From: Rhodospirillales bacterium
GTDB lineage: Bacteria > Pseudomonadota > Gammaproteobacteria > Steroidobacterales > Rariloculaceae
Assembly (NCBI GenBank): GCA_024640665.1
Contig: JAHEEO010000061.1
Location: 1 to 14,141, forward strand
Direction: 5' to 3'
DNA length: 14,141 bases
Positions 1 to 7,411 of the stretch are shown in pieces. Within the stretch, counting starts at the first letter, position 1. Each line of letters starts with the position of its first letter. The notes beneath the pieces were generated by a model. It ran no database searches and was not told the origin of the DNA. It saw only the letters and a program-made list of their open reading frames with translations. A program made the translations under genes and the position numbers.

Positions 1-577
1 AAGCCACCGTCCAGCGCAACCCTTCGCCATCAAGATCTGGAATGCGCGGTACAAACATGCCTTCGAGAACAGCGCCGGCACCTGGCCAGAGCACCACCGC
101 CGTAACAATCACGGTGACAAACATCACTGCAATGCATACCCGCATTACATGCTCGAACAGTCGGTATCCGCCTGCGAGCACCAACGTGATACCTGCAAGA
201 CCGCCGATAATGCCGAAGACAACTTTGCCCGTAGTGGCCTCGGCAAAGACCGGCACAATTGCATGTAAAGTTACACCCGTTGCACTGAGCTGAGCCGAAC
301 CGACAAAAAACGACCACAACAACAAATAGGGCAGGAAAAGCCAAACCACTACGGGACCTAAGCGGTGCGCGACGCCCTCGACGAACGTCTCGCCCGTTGC
401 TAACTGCCAACGCGCAAGACCTTCCGTGACTACGAACTTGAGAAAGGCGCCAACCAAAACGGCCCACAGGACGGATGTACCCAGCAACCCGCCTACGAAA
501 CCGCCGGTTGCCAGGTCGCCGCCGCCGACACCCGTCGCAGCAAGTAATAAGCCAGGTCCAATAAGTACGGCGCGCAT
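1..577 (-). CDS. Nramp-family (MntH-like) divalent metal transporter, N-terminal part; 3' end outside window
   Basis: The 192 visible codons are open without a stop and run off the left edge. The protein begins MRAVLIGPGLLLAATGVGGG and is very hydrophobic, with about five membrane segments visible, as expected for the first half of an 11-12 segment Nramp transporter of the inner membrane. The opening GPGLLLAATG aligns with Nramp segment 1 (GPAFLVSVGY-type). The Asp-Pro-Gly-Asn metal-binding motif that should follow is here Gly-Gly-Gly-Asp (residues 18-21). The segment-6 metal site lies outside the window. The ATG shares its A with the stop of the upstream aldo/keto reductase gene (TAATG), so translation is probably coupled and no separate promoter is expected. 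With the motif changed, the substrate cannot be assumed to be manganese or iron. Family assignment is fairly sure; function is not. Confidence 0.8.
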   Translation of the reverse strand, partial: MRAVLIGPGLLLAATGVGGGDLATGGFVGGLLGTSVLWAVLVGAFLKFVVTEGLARWQLATGETFVEGVAHRLGPVVVWLFLPYLLLWSFFVGSAQLSATGVTLHAIVPVFAEATTGKVVFGIIGGLAGITLVLAGGYRLFEHVMRVCIAVMFVTVIVTAVVLWPGAGAVLEGMFVPRIPDLDGEGLRWTVA

Positions 578-1584
578 TACCAGCGCAGCAGATTGGGTCG
601 CGTATCGGTGGCGAGTGCCATATCGTAATAAGGCATTGTCGCGCTCTTTGGCGGCGCCAATGCGTCGATTCGTTGAAAATCCTCTTCGTTCATCTGCACA
701 TCACATGCGCCCAGGTTGTCGACGAGTTGCTCCAGCGTTCGCGGACCAATAATGGGTGCTGTGACTCCCGGTTGCGCCTTATTCCAAGCCAATGCAAGCT
801 GCGACGGCGTGCAGCCTTTGTCCCGGGCATGCACGACATGTTTTTCGATTAAATCAAACGCCGGCTCAGTGATGGGCCGCTCGAAATTGTCCTTTCCACC
901 GTGCCACCGACCTTCCGCAGTGACATCGCCGCGCGTGTATTTCCCGGTTAGCAGCCCGCCGCATAGGGGCCCCCATGGAATTACAGCCAAACCAAAAGTC
1001 TGCGCTGCTGGCAGTACTTCCCGCTCGATTGTGCGATCGAGTAAATGGTAGGTAGATTGATCTGCGACAAACCGATTGAGCCCTAGTTCCTTTGCTGCCC
1101 AGAGTGACTCGACGATCTTCCATGCCGGGAACATGCTGGTCCCGAGGTAGCGGACCTTTCCTGCGCGCACCAGGTCGTCCAGCGCCCGCAGGGTTTCGTC
1201 TATCGGAATATCGGCTTGAGGCCTGTGTAACTGATACAGATCGATCCACTCGGTGCCGAGCCGCTTCAGGGACTCCTCGCAAGCGGTGATAATATTGCGG
1301 CGGCTCAGGCCGCGGCCATTAATGTCATCACGGTCGAGCGGGAAAAAGCCCTTCGTCGCCAGAACAATGTTATTACGTTGCCCGCGCAGTGCTTTGCCGA
1401 CGATCCGTTCACTTTCGCCGACTGCGTAGGCATTCGCCGTATCGACAAAGTTTATGCCCGCGTCAAGCGCGTGCGCAATCATGCCCAGCGAGTCCTTTTC
1501 GGCCGTGCTGCGGCCAAACATCATGGTTCCGAGACACAGCTCGCTCACTTTGACGCCAGTGCGCCCCAGGTTTCTGTAATCCAT
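577..1584 (-). CDS. Aldo/keto reductase (AKR superfamily)
   Basis: A 335-residue cytoplasmic (alpha/beta)8-barrel oxidoreductase, expected to reduce carbonyls with NADPH; the substrate cannot be read from the sequence. The catalytic tetrad is complete: D48 and Y53 in VDTANAY, K78 in ATKG, H120 in YQLHRP. The cofactor side is recognisable as WGPLCGGLLTGKY (about 204-216) and PIIGPRTLEQLVDN (277-290). Length is normal. I place the start at the ATG at 1584, where MDYRNLGRTGVKVSELCLG is the usual family N-terminus and a GGGG tract lies just upstream; a longer reading to 1647 adds 21 residues without family resemblance. The stop overlaps the start of the Nramp-like gene (TAATG), so the two form one minus-strand operon. 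The gene is divergent from the AsmA-family gene across 97 bases. Confidence 0.93.
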   Translation of the reverse strand: MDYRNLGRTGVKVSELCLGTMMFGRSTAEKDSLGMIAHALDAGINFVDTANAYAVGESERIVGKALRGQRNNIVLATKGFFPLDRDDINGRGLSRRNIITACEESLKRLGTEWIDLYQLHRPQADIPIDETLRALDDLVRAGKVRYLGTSMFPAWKIVESLWAAKELGLNRFVADQSTYHLLDRTIEREVLPAAQTFGLAVIPWGPLCGGLLTGKYTRGDVTAEGRWHGGKDNFERPITEPAFDLIEKHVVHARDKGCTPSQLALAWNKAQPGVTAPIIGPRTLEQLVDNLGACDVQMNEEDFQRIDALAPPKSATMPYYDMALATDTRPNLLRW

Positions 1585-1643
1585 ATCGCCCCAAAAAATC
1601 GGTCTTGAGTCGGCCACAGTGTAAGCGTAGGCTCTTTGCCAAA

Positions 1644-1659
1644 CCACCGCTATTGGTGG
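1644..1659. promoter_or_regulatory. Short inverted repeat in the divergent aldo/keto reductase - AsmA intergenic region
   Basis: The 97-base spacer 1585-1681 must hold the promoters of both divergent genes, but I see no convincing -35/-10 pair on either strand. It contains CCACC-(6 nt)-GGTGG, a short inverted repeat that could be an operator or simply chance. It lies about 23 bases before the AsmA start. Confidence 0.25.
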
Positions 1660-1681
1660 CAGTGCGCTGGGGGCCAGCTAC

Positions 1682-4549
1682 ATGAGAGTCCTTAAAATCT
1701 TGGCGGCATTCCTCGGTATTGTGATTGTCGTAGTGATAATCGCCGGCATCTTGCTGGCTAGCTTTTTCGATCCGAACGACTACAAAGACTACGCGCAACA
1801 GTGGGTTGAAGAACGCACAGGCCGCAGCTTTACAATCGATGGTGACATTAAGTTGAGTTACTACCCTTGGCTCGCAATTGAAACCGGTGCGATAGAACTT
1901 GGCAACGCAGAAGGCTTCGGTGATACGCCTTTCGCTACTGCGCAGCGCGTTTCCGCACGGGTCCGTCTGCTGCCACTGCTGCAAAGGCAAATCGAAATTG
2001 GAACCGTTCAAATTGACGGATTAGAGCTCGATTTGGCCAGGCGCGATGACGGCACAACCAACTGGAATGATTTACTTGTAAATGACGCTACAGCTTCCAC
2101 GAACAATCGGGCAGTCGATGCAGATTCCTCACAAAGCTTGGGCAGCCTCGGCATTGAAGCAGTCGAATTGCGGGATGCTCAAGTCATCTGGCGCGAAGGC
2201 TCGGACGAACCGCGTTACATTGTCAGCAAGCTTTCACTGACCACGGGCTCCATCAGCCCGTCACAACCCGTCGATATTGAAGCCGACTTCAATGTATTGG
2301 ACGTTGCGTCGCAACTCAACGGCATCATCGCCGTGCAGTCCACTGTCGCTGTTCTGGCGGGTGGCAACATCAACGCGAGCGAAAGCTCAATCGAGTACGC
2401 AATTACCAATGGACAAGGCGCGAACCAGGGCCGAGGCCTTGTGGAAGTGACCACTGCACAGTTCGTTCCTGGTGTCTCGGCTCACACCGGCCCCGTCACG
2501 ATGACCAATACTGTCATCAATCCGCCGATTGGCAGTGCCAACCTTGCCACCGCGTTATCATGGTCAACTCTCGACGTCGATTTGCAAAATTTCGACGTTA
2601 ATGTTGGCGACCTGGTCACTGAAGCCGACGGACTGCGCGCCAGCTGGCAGATCGTCGGCGAAGATCTGATGGGCGAAGCCGCAGCAGTTCGCGGCAGTGT
2701 TGTGCTTGACGAGACTCCGGTGAGTGCCTTTGTGCGGGTGCTGAACATCGAACTGCCACCAGAAATCGCCGCACAAGCTCTCGGAAACCTGAGCGGCAAC
2801 ACATCGTTCGCGATGTCGTTCGACACGCAGGACGTCGAACTCGCCAACACGAGCCTGACGGCTCTTGGAATCAACGTGCGTACAGAAAGCGCCTCTATTA
2901 GCGGTGAAAACATCTCAGCGAGCATCGCCATCACGCCGTTTCGCCCCAACGCCGCGTTGCGCGGAATAATTGCCGCTTATGTGCCGCAAGGAATCGACAC
3001 TGATGCTATCGGCCGAATTGCCCTCAACGCGATGGTGACCGGAACGCTCAATAATCTGAACATTTCAAACCTGCGGGCAGAGTTACTGAATGCCAATCTG
3101 GGCGGCAATCTACAGTTCGGTGAAAACGGCACAGTCATCACTGGAAGAATCGCGAGCGAGCGTTTTTCCCCAGATGAACTTCTGGCCGTACTCGGCGATC
3201 TCATCACCGCTTCAATAAGCCCGCAATCAGCCGGCATGCTGCAGTTCTCGACCGGGTTTAGTTACGATACGCAGCGCTCGAGCGCCAGCCTCAGGGAGTA
3301 TCATCTTGAAGCGTTTGGCCTGGTTGCCGACGGAGAATTATCGGCCAGCAACTTGAGTGCGAACGCTGAATTCGAGGGTACTACCCGAATAAACAACTTG
3401 GACCCCCGAGACTTACTCAACCGCTTTTCGTTAGCCGTACCGCAGACATCGGACCCAACTGCATTACGCAGTGCCAATGTATCCACGCGTTTTAATTTGA
3501 CACCAAACGCCGGCTCGTTCGAAGACTTGGTCGTGCGTCTCGATGAGAGCCGCATCACTGGCTCATTCGATGTAAGCAACTTTGCAGACCCGCTATATCG
3601 GTTTGTTCTGCAGGCCGACACGCTGGACGTTGATCGCTATCTGCCGCCGCAAACCCCGCCCGGCGCCGACAATGAGGCGCCACAAGAAAGCGATACCGAG
3701 CGGCGGGCGGGCGATATTGAACTGTCGAACGAAGCCCTAAACGCCGTCAACGTGGACGGTGATGTACGCGTCGCGAATTTGCGTCTTTCAGGCATGGACT
3801 TTCAAAACGTCGCTACGCATATTTTGGTCGGTAACGGTTTGATGAATCTCGACTCCGCGCACGCTAATCTTTACGGCGGCACGTTCGACGGGCGCTTTCG
3901 CGTCGATACCACAAGCCAAACTCCAACAATGTCGCTGCAAGGCGATGCCAGTAGTCTGCAGCTGGAACCGTTAATCACGGCATTGGCGGGCGAGGCCAAC
4001 TTCAGCGGCACCGCGACATTCAATATCGATCTGCACGGCAGCGGCCCAACCATCACGGACACGCTGCATAGCGCGGCCGGTACCATGGGCTTCGAACTGA
4101 CGAGTGGCGCGATCAGCGGCTTCAATATTGATAAGACATTGTGTCGTGCGTTCAACCGCCTGCGCAGCCTGCCAGCTCCGACTAACCAGCCAGATCGCAC
4201 GCCGTTCGAACTTGTCCGAGGCAATGCCACCGTGACCGATGGCATCGCACGCAGCAGCGACTTATTTGCCCGCGCAGGCAGCGTCGAAGTACGCGGACGC
4301 GGCAATATTGCGCTCGCGGAGCAACTTACCGACTATACGTTTGACGCTCGGCTTGCCAGATCTGTCCCGATTCAAGGTTGTCAAGAAATGGATCGCATCA
4401 TTGGCGAAGATTTCCCACTCGTGATGAAGGGCCCCGTTACCGCGCCGGATATCGCCCCCGACTATGGCGAAGTCTTAAAACGAATCGTTGAAGACCGTGT
4501 TCGCGACAACCTGCAGGAACGGTTGCTGGACCGGCTCATCAATCGCTAA
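1682..4549 (+). CDS. AsmA-family envelope protein
   Basis: A 955-residue protein with one N-terminal membrane anchor (about residues 4-28, rich in Val/Ile/Leu) followed by a long periplasmic part. The first periplasmic stretch carries the AsmA signature: FDPNDYKDYAQQWVEERTGR, then a region with SYYPWLAIETGAIELGN, a close match to the family's PWLxIExGxxELGN. The C-terminal third (about 690-890) is the conserved AsmA C-terminal region, with a repeating beta-strand pattern. Two cysteines there, C821 and C900, could form a periplasmic disulfide. AsmA-like proteins of Gram-negative bacteria are tied to outer-membrane assembly and, for several members, phospholipid transfer to the outer membrane; that this member does so is inference. 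Start: the ATG at 1682, followed at once by a proper anchor; the ribosome site is weak (GGGGG about ten bases upstream). No mutY follows, unlike asmA neighbourhoods in some gammaproteobacteria. Confidence 0.92.
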   Translation: MRVLKILAAFLGIVIVVVIIAGILLASFFDPNDYKDYAQQWVEERTGRSFTIDGDIKLSYYPWLAIETGAIELGNAEGFGDTPFATAQRVSARVRLLPLLQRQIEIGTVQIDGLELDLARRDDGTTNWNDLLVNDATASTNNRAVDADSSQSLGSLGIEAVELRDAQVIWREGSDEPRYIVSKLSLTTGSISPSQPVDIEADFNVLDVASQLNGIIAVQSTVAVLAGGNINASESSIEYAITNGQGANQGRGLVEVTTAQFVPGVSAHTGPVTMTNTVINPPIGSANLATALSWSTLDVDLQNFDVNVGDLVTEADGLRASWQIVGEDLMGEAAAVRGSVVLDETPVSAFVRVLNIELPPEIAAQALGNLSGNTSFAMSFDTQDVELANTSLTALGINVRTESASISGENISASIAITPFRPNAALRGIIAAYVPQGIDTDAIGRIALNAMVTGTLNNLNISNLRAELLNANLGGNLQFGENGTVITGRIASERFSPDELLAVLGDLITASISPQSAGMLQFSTGFSYDTQRSSASLREYHLEAFGLVADGELSASNLSANAEFEGTTRINNLDPRDLLNRFSLAVPQTSDPTALRSANVSTRFNLTPNAGSFEDLVVRLDESRITGSFDVSNFADPLYRFVLQADTLDVDRYLPPQTPPGADNEAPQESDTERRAGDIELSNEALNAVNVDGDVRVANLRLSGMDFQNVATHILVGNGLMNLDSAHANLYGGTFDGRFRVDTTSQTPTMSLQGDASSLQLEPLITALAGEANFSGTATFNIDLHGSGPTITDTLHSAAGTMGFELTSGAISGFNIDKTLCRAFNRLRSLPAPTNQPDRTPFELVRGNATVTDGIARSSDLFARAGSVEVRGRGNIALAEQLTDYTFDARLARSVPIQGCQEMDRIIGEDFPLVMKGPVTAPDIAPDYGEVLKRIVEDRVRDNLQERLLDRLINR

Positions 4550-4640
4550 AGAGCCCGGGGTCAGCATGCAAAAGCTGCCAGGCCAGGCACTAACGTGGGC
4601 CCGGCGGCGCATCCGCAAAGACCAGGCAAAGGCCCTTCGC

Positions 4641-7160
4641 CTACTGCAAAAATGCCTCGTGATCGGTAAATAAATCGATTGGCATCGGCTTTACATGCCA
4701 GATATCTTCACAATATTCGCGAATGGTTCGATCGGAAGAGAACTTGCCCGACCGCGCAGTATTCAATATGGACATGCGTGCCCAACGTTCATGATCAATA
4801 TATGTATCGCTCACATGCCGCTGGCAGTCGCAATAAGCTCGGAAATCAGCCATTAGGAAATACGGATCGTAGTTCAGCAATTGATCCACTAACGGCTTAA
4901 ACAGGCTGGTATCTCCATGCGCGAACAGTCCGCTCTCCAAAAGCTGAATTACGGCCGCTAGTTCCGGGTCTCTTTCATAGTAGTCGCGCGGACGATAGCC
5001 TTCGTTTCGCAGCCTTTCCACCGCTTCGCTGGACAGACCGAAATCGAAGAAATTATCCGCGCCTACGGCTTGGCGAATCTCGATATTGGCACCGTCCATA
5101 GTACCTATCGTCAACGCACCATTCATCGCAAACTTCATATTGCCGGTACCGGAGGCCTCCTTGCCAGCCAATGAAATCTGCTCGGACAAATCGGCCGCAG
5201 GATACAAGCGCTGACCCGTAGTGACGTTGAAATTGGGCATAAAGACGACCCGCAATCGGTCGCGGGTGAACGGATCATTGTTGACCACCTCGCCAACCGA
5301 ATTAATCAGCTTAATCATCAGCTTCGCAAAGTGATAACCCGGCGCTGCTTTGCCCCCATAAATGAAGGTGCGCGGTGGCAAGTTGTCATCGAGGCCGTTC
5401 TTCAACCGCAGATAGTGCGAAATCACATACAGCACGCTGAGGTGTTGCCGCTTGTATTCGTGAATGCGTTTTACCAACACGTCGAACATAGAATCGACAT
5501 CGACCGGCCCCGCAGACTGTGTCCGCATCCGCGACATCATGTCCGCCTTATTCGCCCGCTTTACGTCGCGCCATTTTTCCCGAAAACCAGCATCGTCAAT
5601 GAGCGGCTCGAGTGCGCGCAATTCTTCGAGATCGCTGATCCATTTATCCCCAAGTGCCTCAGTCATCAATTCCGACAAACGAGGATTAGCCAATACGACC
5701 CAACGCCTTGGCGTCACGCCGTTGGTTTTATTGGAAAATTTTTCAGGCCATAACTCTGCGAAACCGGGCATGACGTGTTTCTGCAATAGACTTGTATGCA
5801 GTTCAGCCACGCCATTAATTGCATGACTACCAACGCATGCTAAGTTCGCCATTCGCACATACCTTTCGCCGCTTTCGTTTATGAGCGAAAGTTCGGCCAA
5901 CTTATGATCATCAGCGAGATAGCGAATGCGCAATTCATCCAAGAATCGCCGGTTGATCTCGTAGATTATTTCCAAATGACGCGGCAACACGCGCTTGAAA
6001 AGCTCAACGGGCCATTGTTCCAACGCCTCGGGTAACAACGTGTGATTGGTAAAAGAAAAAGTATTGCGCGTGATTTGCCAAGCGCGATTCCAAGTCACAA
6101 AGTACTTATCAACGAGCAAGCGCATGAGTTCGGCAACACCAATAGCCGGATGCGTATCGTTTAGCTGCACGGCAAATTTTTCGTGAAAGCGATCTAACGC
6201 GATGCCTTGCACTTCGAGAATGCGCAACATGTCCTGCAGTGAACATGAAACAAAGAAGTACTGCTGTTGCAAACGAAGCTCTTTACCTTGAACCTGCTCA
6301 TCGTTCGGGTAAAGCACCTTACTCAAATTTTCAGATTCCACTTTTTGCGCCACAGCGCCGTAATAGTCACCACGATTAAACACGGAGAAATCGAATGATT
6401 TGGGTGCATCCGCCCGCCAAAGTCTTAGGGTATTGGCCGTATTGCTTCGATAGCCAAGTATCGGCGTGTCGTGCGGAACCCCTTGCACCAGCCGCTCCGG
6501 AACCCATCGCACCCGCTTGCGACCGAGTTCGTCCGTATAGTGCTCTGTCCAGCCACCCAACTTCACGTCGACGGCCCACTCAGGCCGCGCTATTTCCCAG
6601 GGGTTGCCGTATTGCAACCATTTATCGGTACGTTCGACCTGCCAACCGTCGATGATGTGCTGCTCAAAAATGCCAAACTCGTAGCGAATTCCATAGGCAA
6701 GCGTCGGCACTTCCAAAGTCGCTAACGAATCGATGAAGCATGCAGCCAAGCGGCCCAGACCGCCATTGCCGAGGCCCGGTTCCGGTTCTTCAGCCAGTAA
6801 CGTGTCGAAGTCGAGGCCGAACTGGCTCATCGCAACTTTGACATCGTCGTAAATACCAAGGTTGACCAGGTTGTTGCCCAGATGCGGACCCATCAAATAC
6901 TCGGCGGACAAATATGCAACGGTGCGCGTTTGGGTTTCGGTATACGCAGCAGCTGTACTGACCCAGCGACGTAACATCATGTCACGCACACAATACGCAA
7001 GCGCCATGTAGTAGTCGTTACTTGTCGCAATGCGAGGATACTTGCCGCGAACATAAAACAATTTGTCCAACACGGCATTACGAATCGATTCCGGATCGAA
7101 TTCCTGTTGTTCAATAAACGCGGGCCCGCGGACTAGCAGGTTACTTGACTCTTCTGCCAC
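4641..7160 (-). CDS. glgP: Glycogen phosphorylase (alpha-1,4-glucan phosphorylase)
   Basis: An 839-residue cytoplasmic enzyme that releases glucose 1-phosphate from glycogen or maltodextrin with inorganic phosphate and pyridoxal phosphate. Full family length and motifs: EPEPGLGNGGLGRLAACFID (125-144), QLNDTHPAI (332-340), the phosphate-binding KRIHEYKRQ with K564, R565 and K570, and the cofactor site EASGTGNMKFAMNGALTIGT with PLP-lysine K676 and E668. The stretch usually reading NVSLAEKLIPAADLSEQIS is NVTTGQRLYPAADLSEQIS here, a mild divergence. The start is GTG: the codon just before it is an in-frame TAA, and AAAGGA sits eight bases upstream. No glgA, glgB, glgC or malQ is in view, so whether it serves glycogen or maltodextrin cannot be told from context. 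It is transcribed alone, convergent with the AsmA-family gene and divergent from the acyl-CoA dehydrogenase. Confidence 0.97.
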   Translation of the reverse strand: MAEESSNLLVRGPAFIEQQEFDPESIRNAVLDKLFYVRGKYPRIATSNDYYMALAYCVRDMMLRRWVSTAAAYTETQTRTVAYLSAEYLMGPHLGNNLVNLGIYDDVKVAMSQFGLDFDTLLAEEPEPGLGNGGLGRLAACFIDSLATLEVPTLAYGIRYEFGIFEQHIIDGWQVERTDKWLQYGNPWEIARPEWAVDVKLGGWTEHYTDELGRKRVRWVPERLVQGVPHDTPILGYRSNTANTLRLWRADAPKSFDFSVFNRGDYYGAVAQKVESENLSKVLYPNDEQVQGKELRLQQQYFFVSCSLQDMLRILEVQGIALDRFHEKFAVQLNDTHPAIGVAELMRLLVDKYFVTWNRAWQITRNTFSFTNHTLLPEALEQWPVELFKRVLPRHLEIIYEINRRFLDELRIRYLADDHKLAELSLINESGERYVRMANLACVGSHAINGVAELHTSLLQKHVMPGFAELWPEKFSNKTNGVTPRRWVVLANPRLSELMTEALGDKWISDLEELRALEPLIDDAGFREKWRDVKRANKADMMSRMRTQSAGPVDVDSMFDVLVKRIHEYKRQHLSVLYVISHYLRLKNGLDDNLPPRTFIYGGKAAPGYHFAKLMIKLINSVGEVVNNDPFTRDRLRVVFMPNFNVTTGQRLYPAADLSEQISLAGKEASGTGNMKFAMNGALTIGTMDGANIEIRQAVGADNFFDFGLSSEAVERLRNEGYRPRDYYERDPELAAVIQLLESGLFAHGDTSLFKPLVDQLLNYDPYFLMADFRAYCDCQRHVSDTYIDHERWARMSILNTARSGKFSSDRTIREYCEDIWHVKPMPIDLFTDHEAFLQ

Positions 7161-7168
7161 TTATCTAT

Positions 7169-7174
7169 TCCTTT
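7169..7174 (-). promoter_or_regulatory. Ribosome binding site deciding the GTG start of glgP
   Basis: AAAGGA on the minus strand, eight bases before the GTG at 7160. An in-frame TAA directly precedes that GTG and the next in-frame ATG is about 50 codons downstream, inside conserved sequence, so this site fixes the start. Confidence 0.75.
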
Positions 7175-7307
7175 ACCGTCAGTCATGTAAGCTGGATGCT
7201 GCATTGTGCCCGAGAATTCACGTGCGGCCCGTGACGGCGTAACCGTTTCAATCAACAGCTCGGCTATTGTCCTGTAGCGTGCAGTTTAGCGTGATTCATC
7301 AACCTAC

Positions 7308-7336
7308 TGGGAACGGCAAATTGCGCTGTCTATAAT
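7308..7336 (+). promoter_or_regulatory. Probable sigma70-type promoter of the acyl-CoA dehydrogenase gene
   Basis: A perfect -10 hexamer TATAAT lies at 7331-7336. The best -35 at 17-base spacing is the poor TGGGAA (7308-7313, three of six matches). Bases after the -10 (TCCGGGC) make a GC-rich discriminator, a feature that in known bacterial promoters often goes with growth-rate or ppGpp control; that link is inference. Transcription would begin near 7343, giving a leader of about 70 bases. Confidence 0.55.
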
Positions 7337-7365
7337 TCCGGGCTCACCCGGCCCCGGCCGCCCGG

Positions 7366-7381
7366 CGCTGCGCCGCTGCGC
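7366..7381 (+). repeat. Tandem 8-base repeat in a GC-rich leader
   Basis: CGCTGCGC is repeated directly (7366-7373 and 7374-7381) within a stretch of almost pure G and C from about 7338 to 7382. The stretch also contains small self-complementary pieces such as CGGG-CTCA-CCCG. It lies in the predicted 5' leader of the acyl-CoA dehydrogenase mRNA, just before its ribosome site. Confidence 0.6.
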
Positions 7382-7411
7382 CTCAGCTGCTCATAAGAGC
7401 TAGGAATGACG

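Noticed and set aside
30..467. A 145-residue minus-strand ORF at the left edge
   Set aside because: It is Cys/Arg-rich with no recognisable motif and is an out-of-frame shadow of the Nramp-like gene, whose own frame is fully open and well matched to its family.
4625..4641. GGC-A-AAG-GCC-CTT-C-GCC hairpin at the end of glgP as a convergent terminator
   Set aside because: The stem has a mismatch, the loop is tiny and no T run follows on either strand.
4566..4673. A 35-codon plus-strand ORF (MQKLPGQALTWARRRIRKDQ...) between the AsmA and glgP stops
   Set aside because: No proper ribosome site, it overlaps the glgP 3' end antisense, and it is short enough to arise by chance.
7133..7186. A 17-residue minus-strand ORF starting at an ATG upstream of and overlapping the glgP start, as a leader peptide or alternative N-terminus
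   Set aside because: No ribosome site precedes its ATG, it is in a different frame from glgP, and the GTG has a good site of its own.
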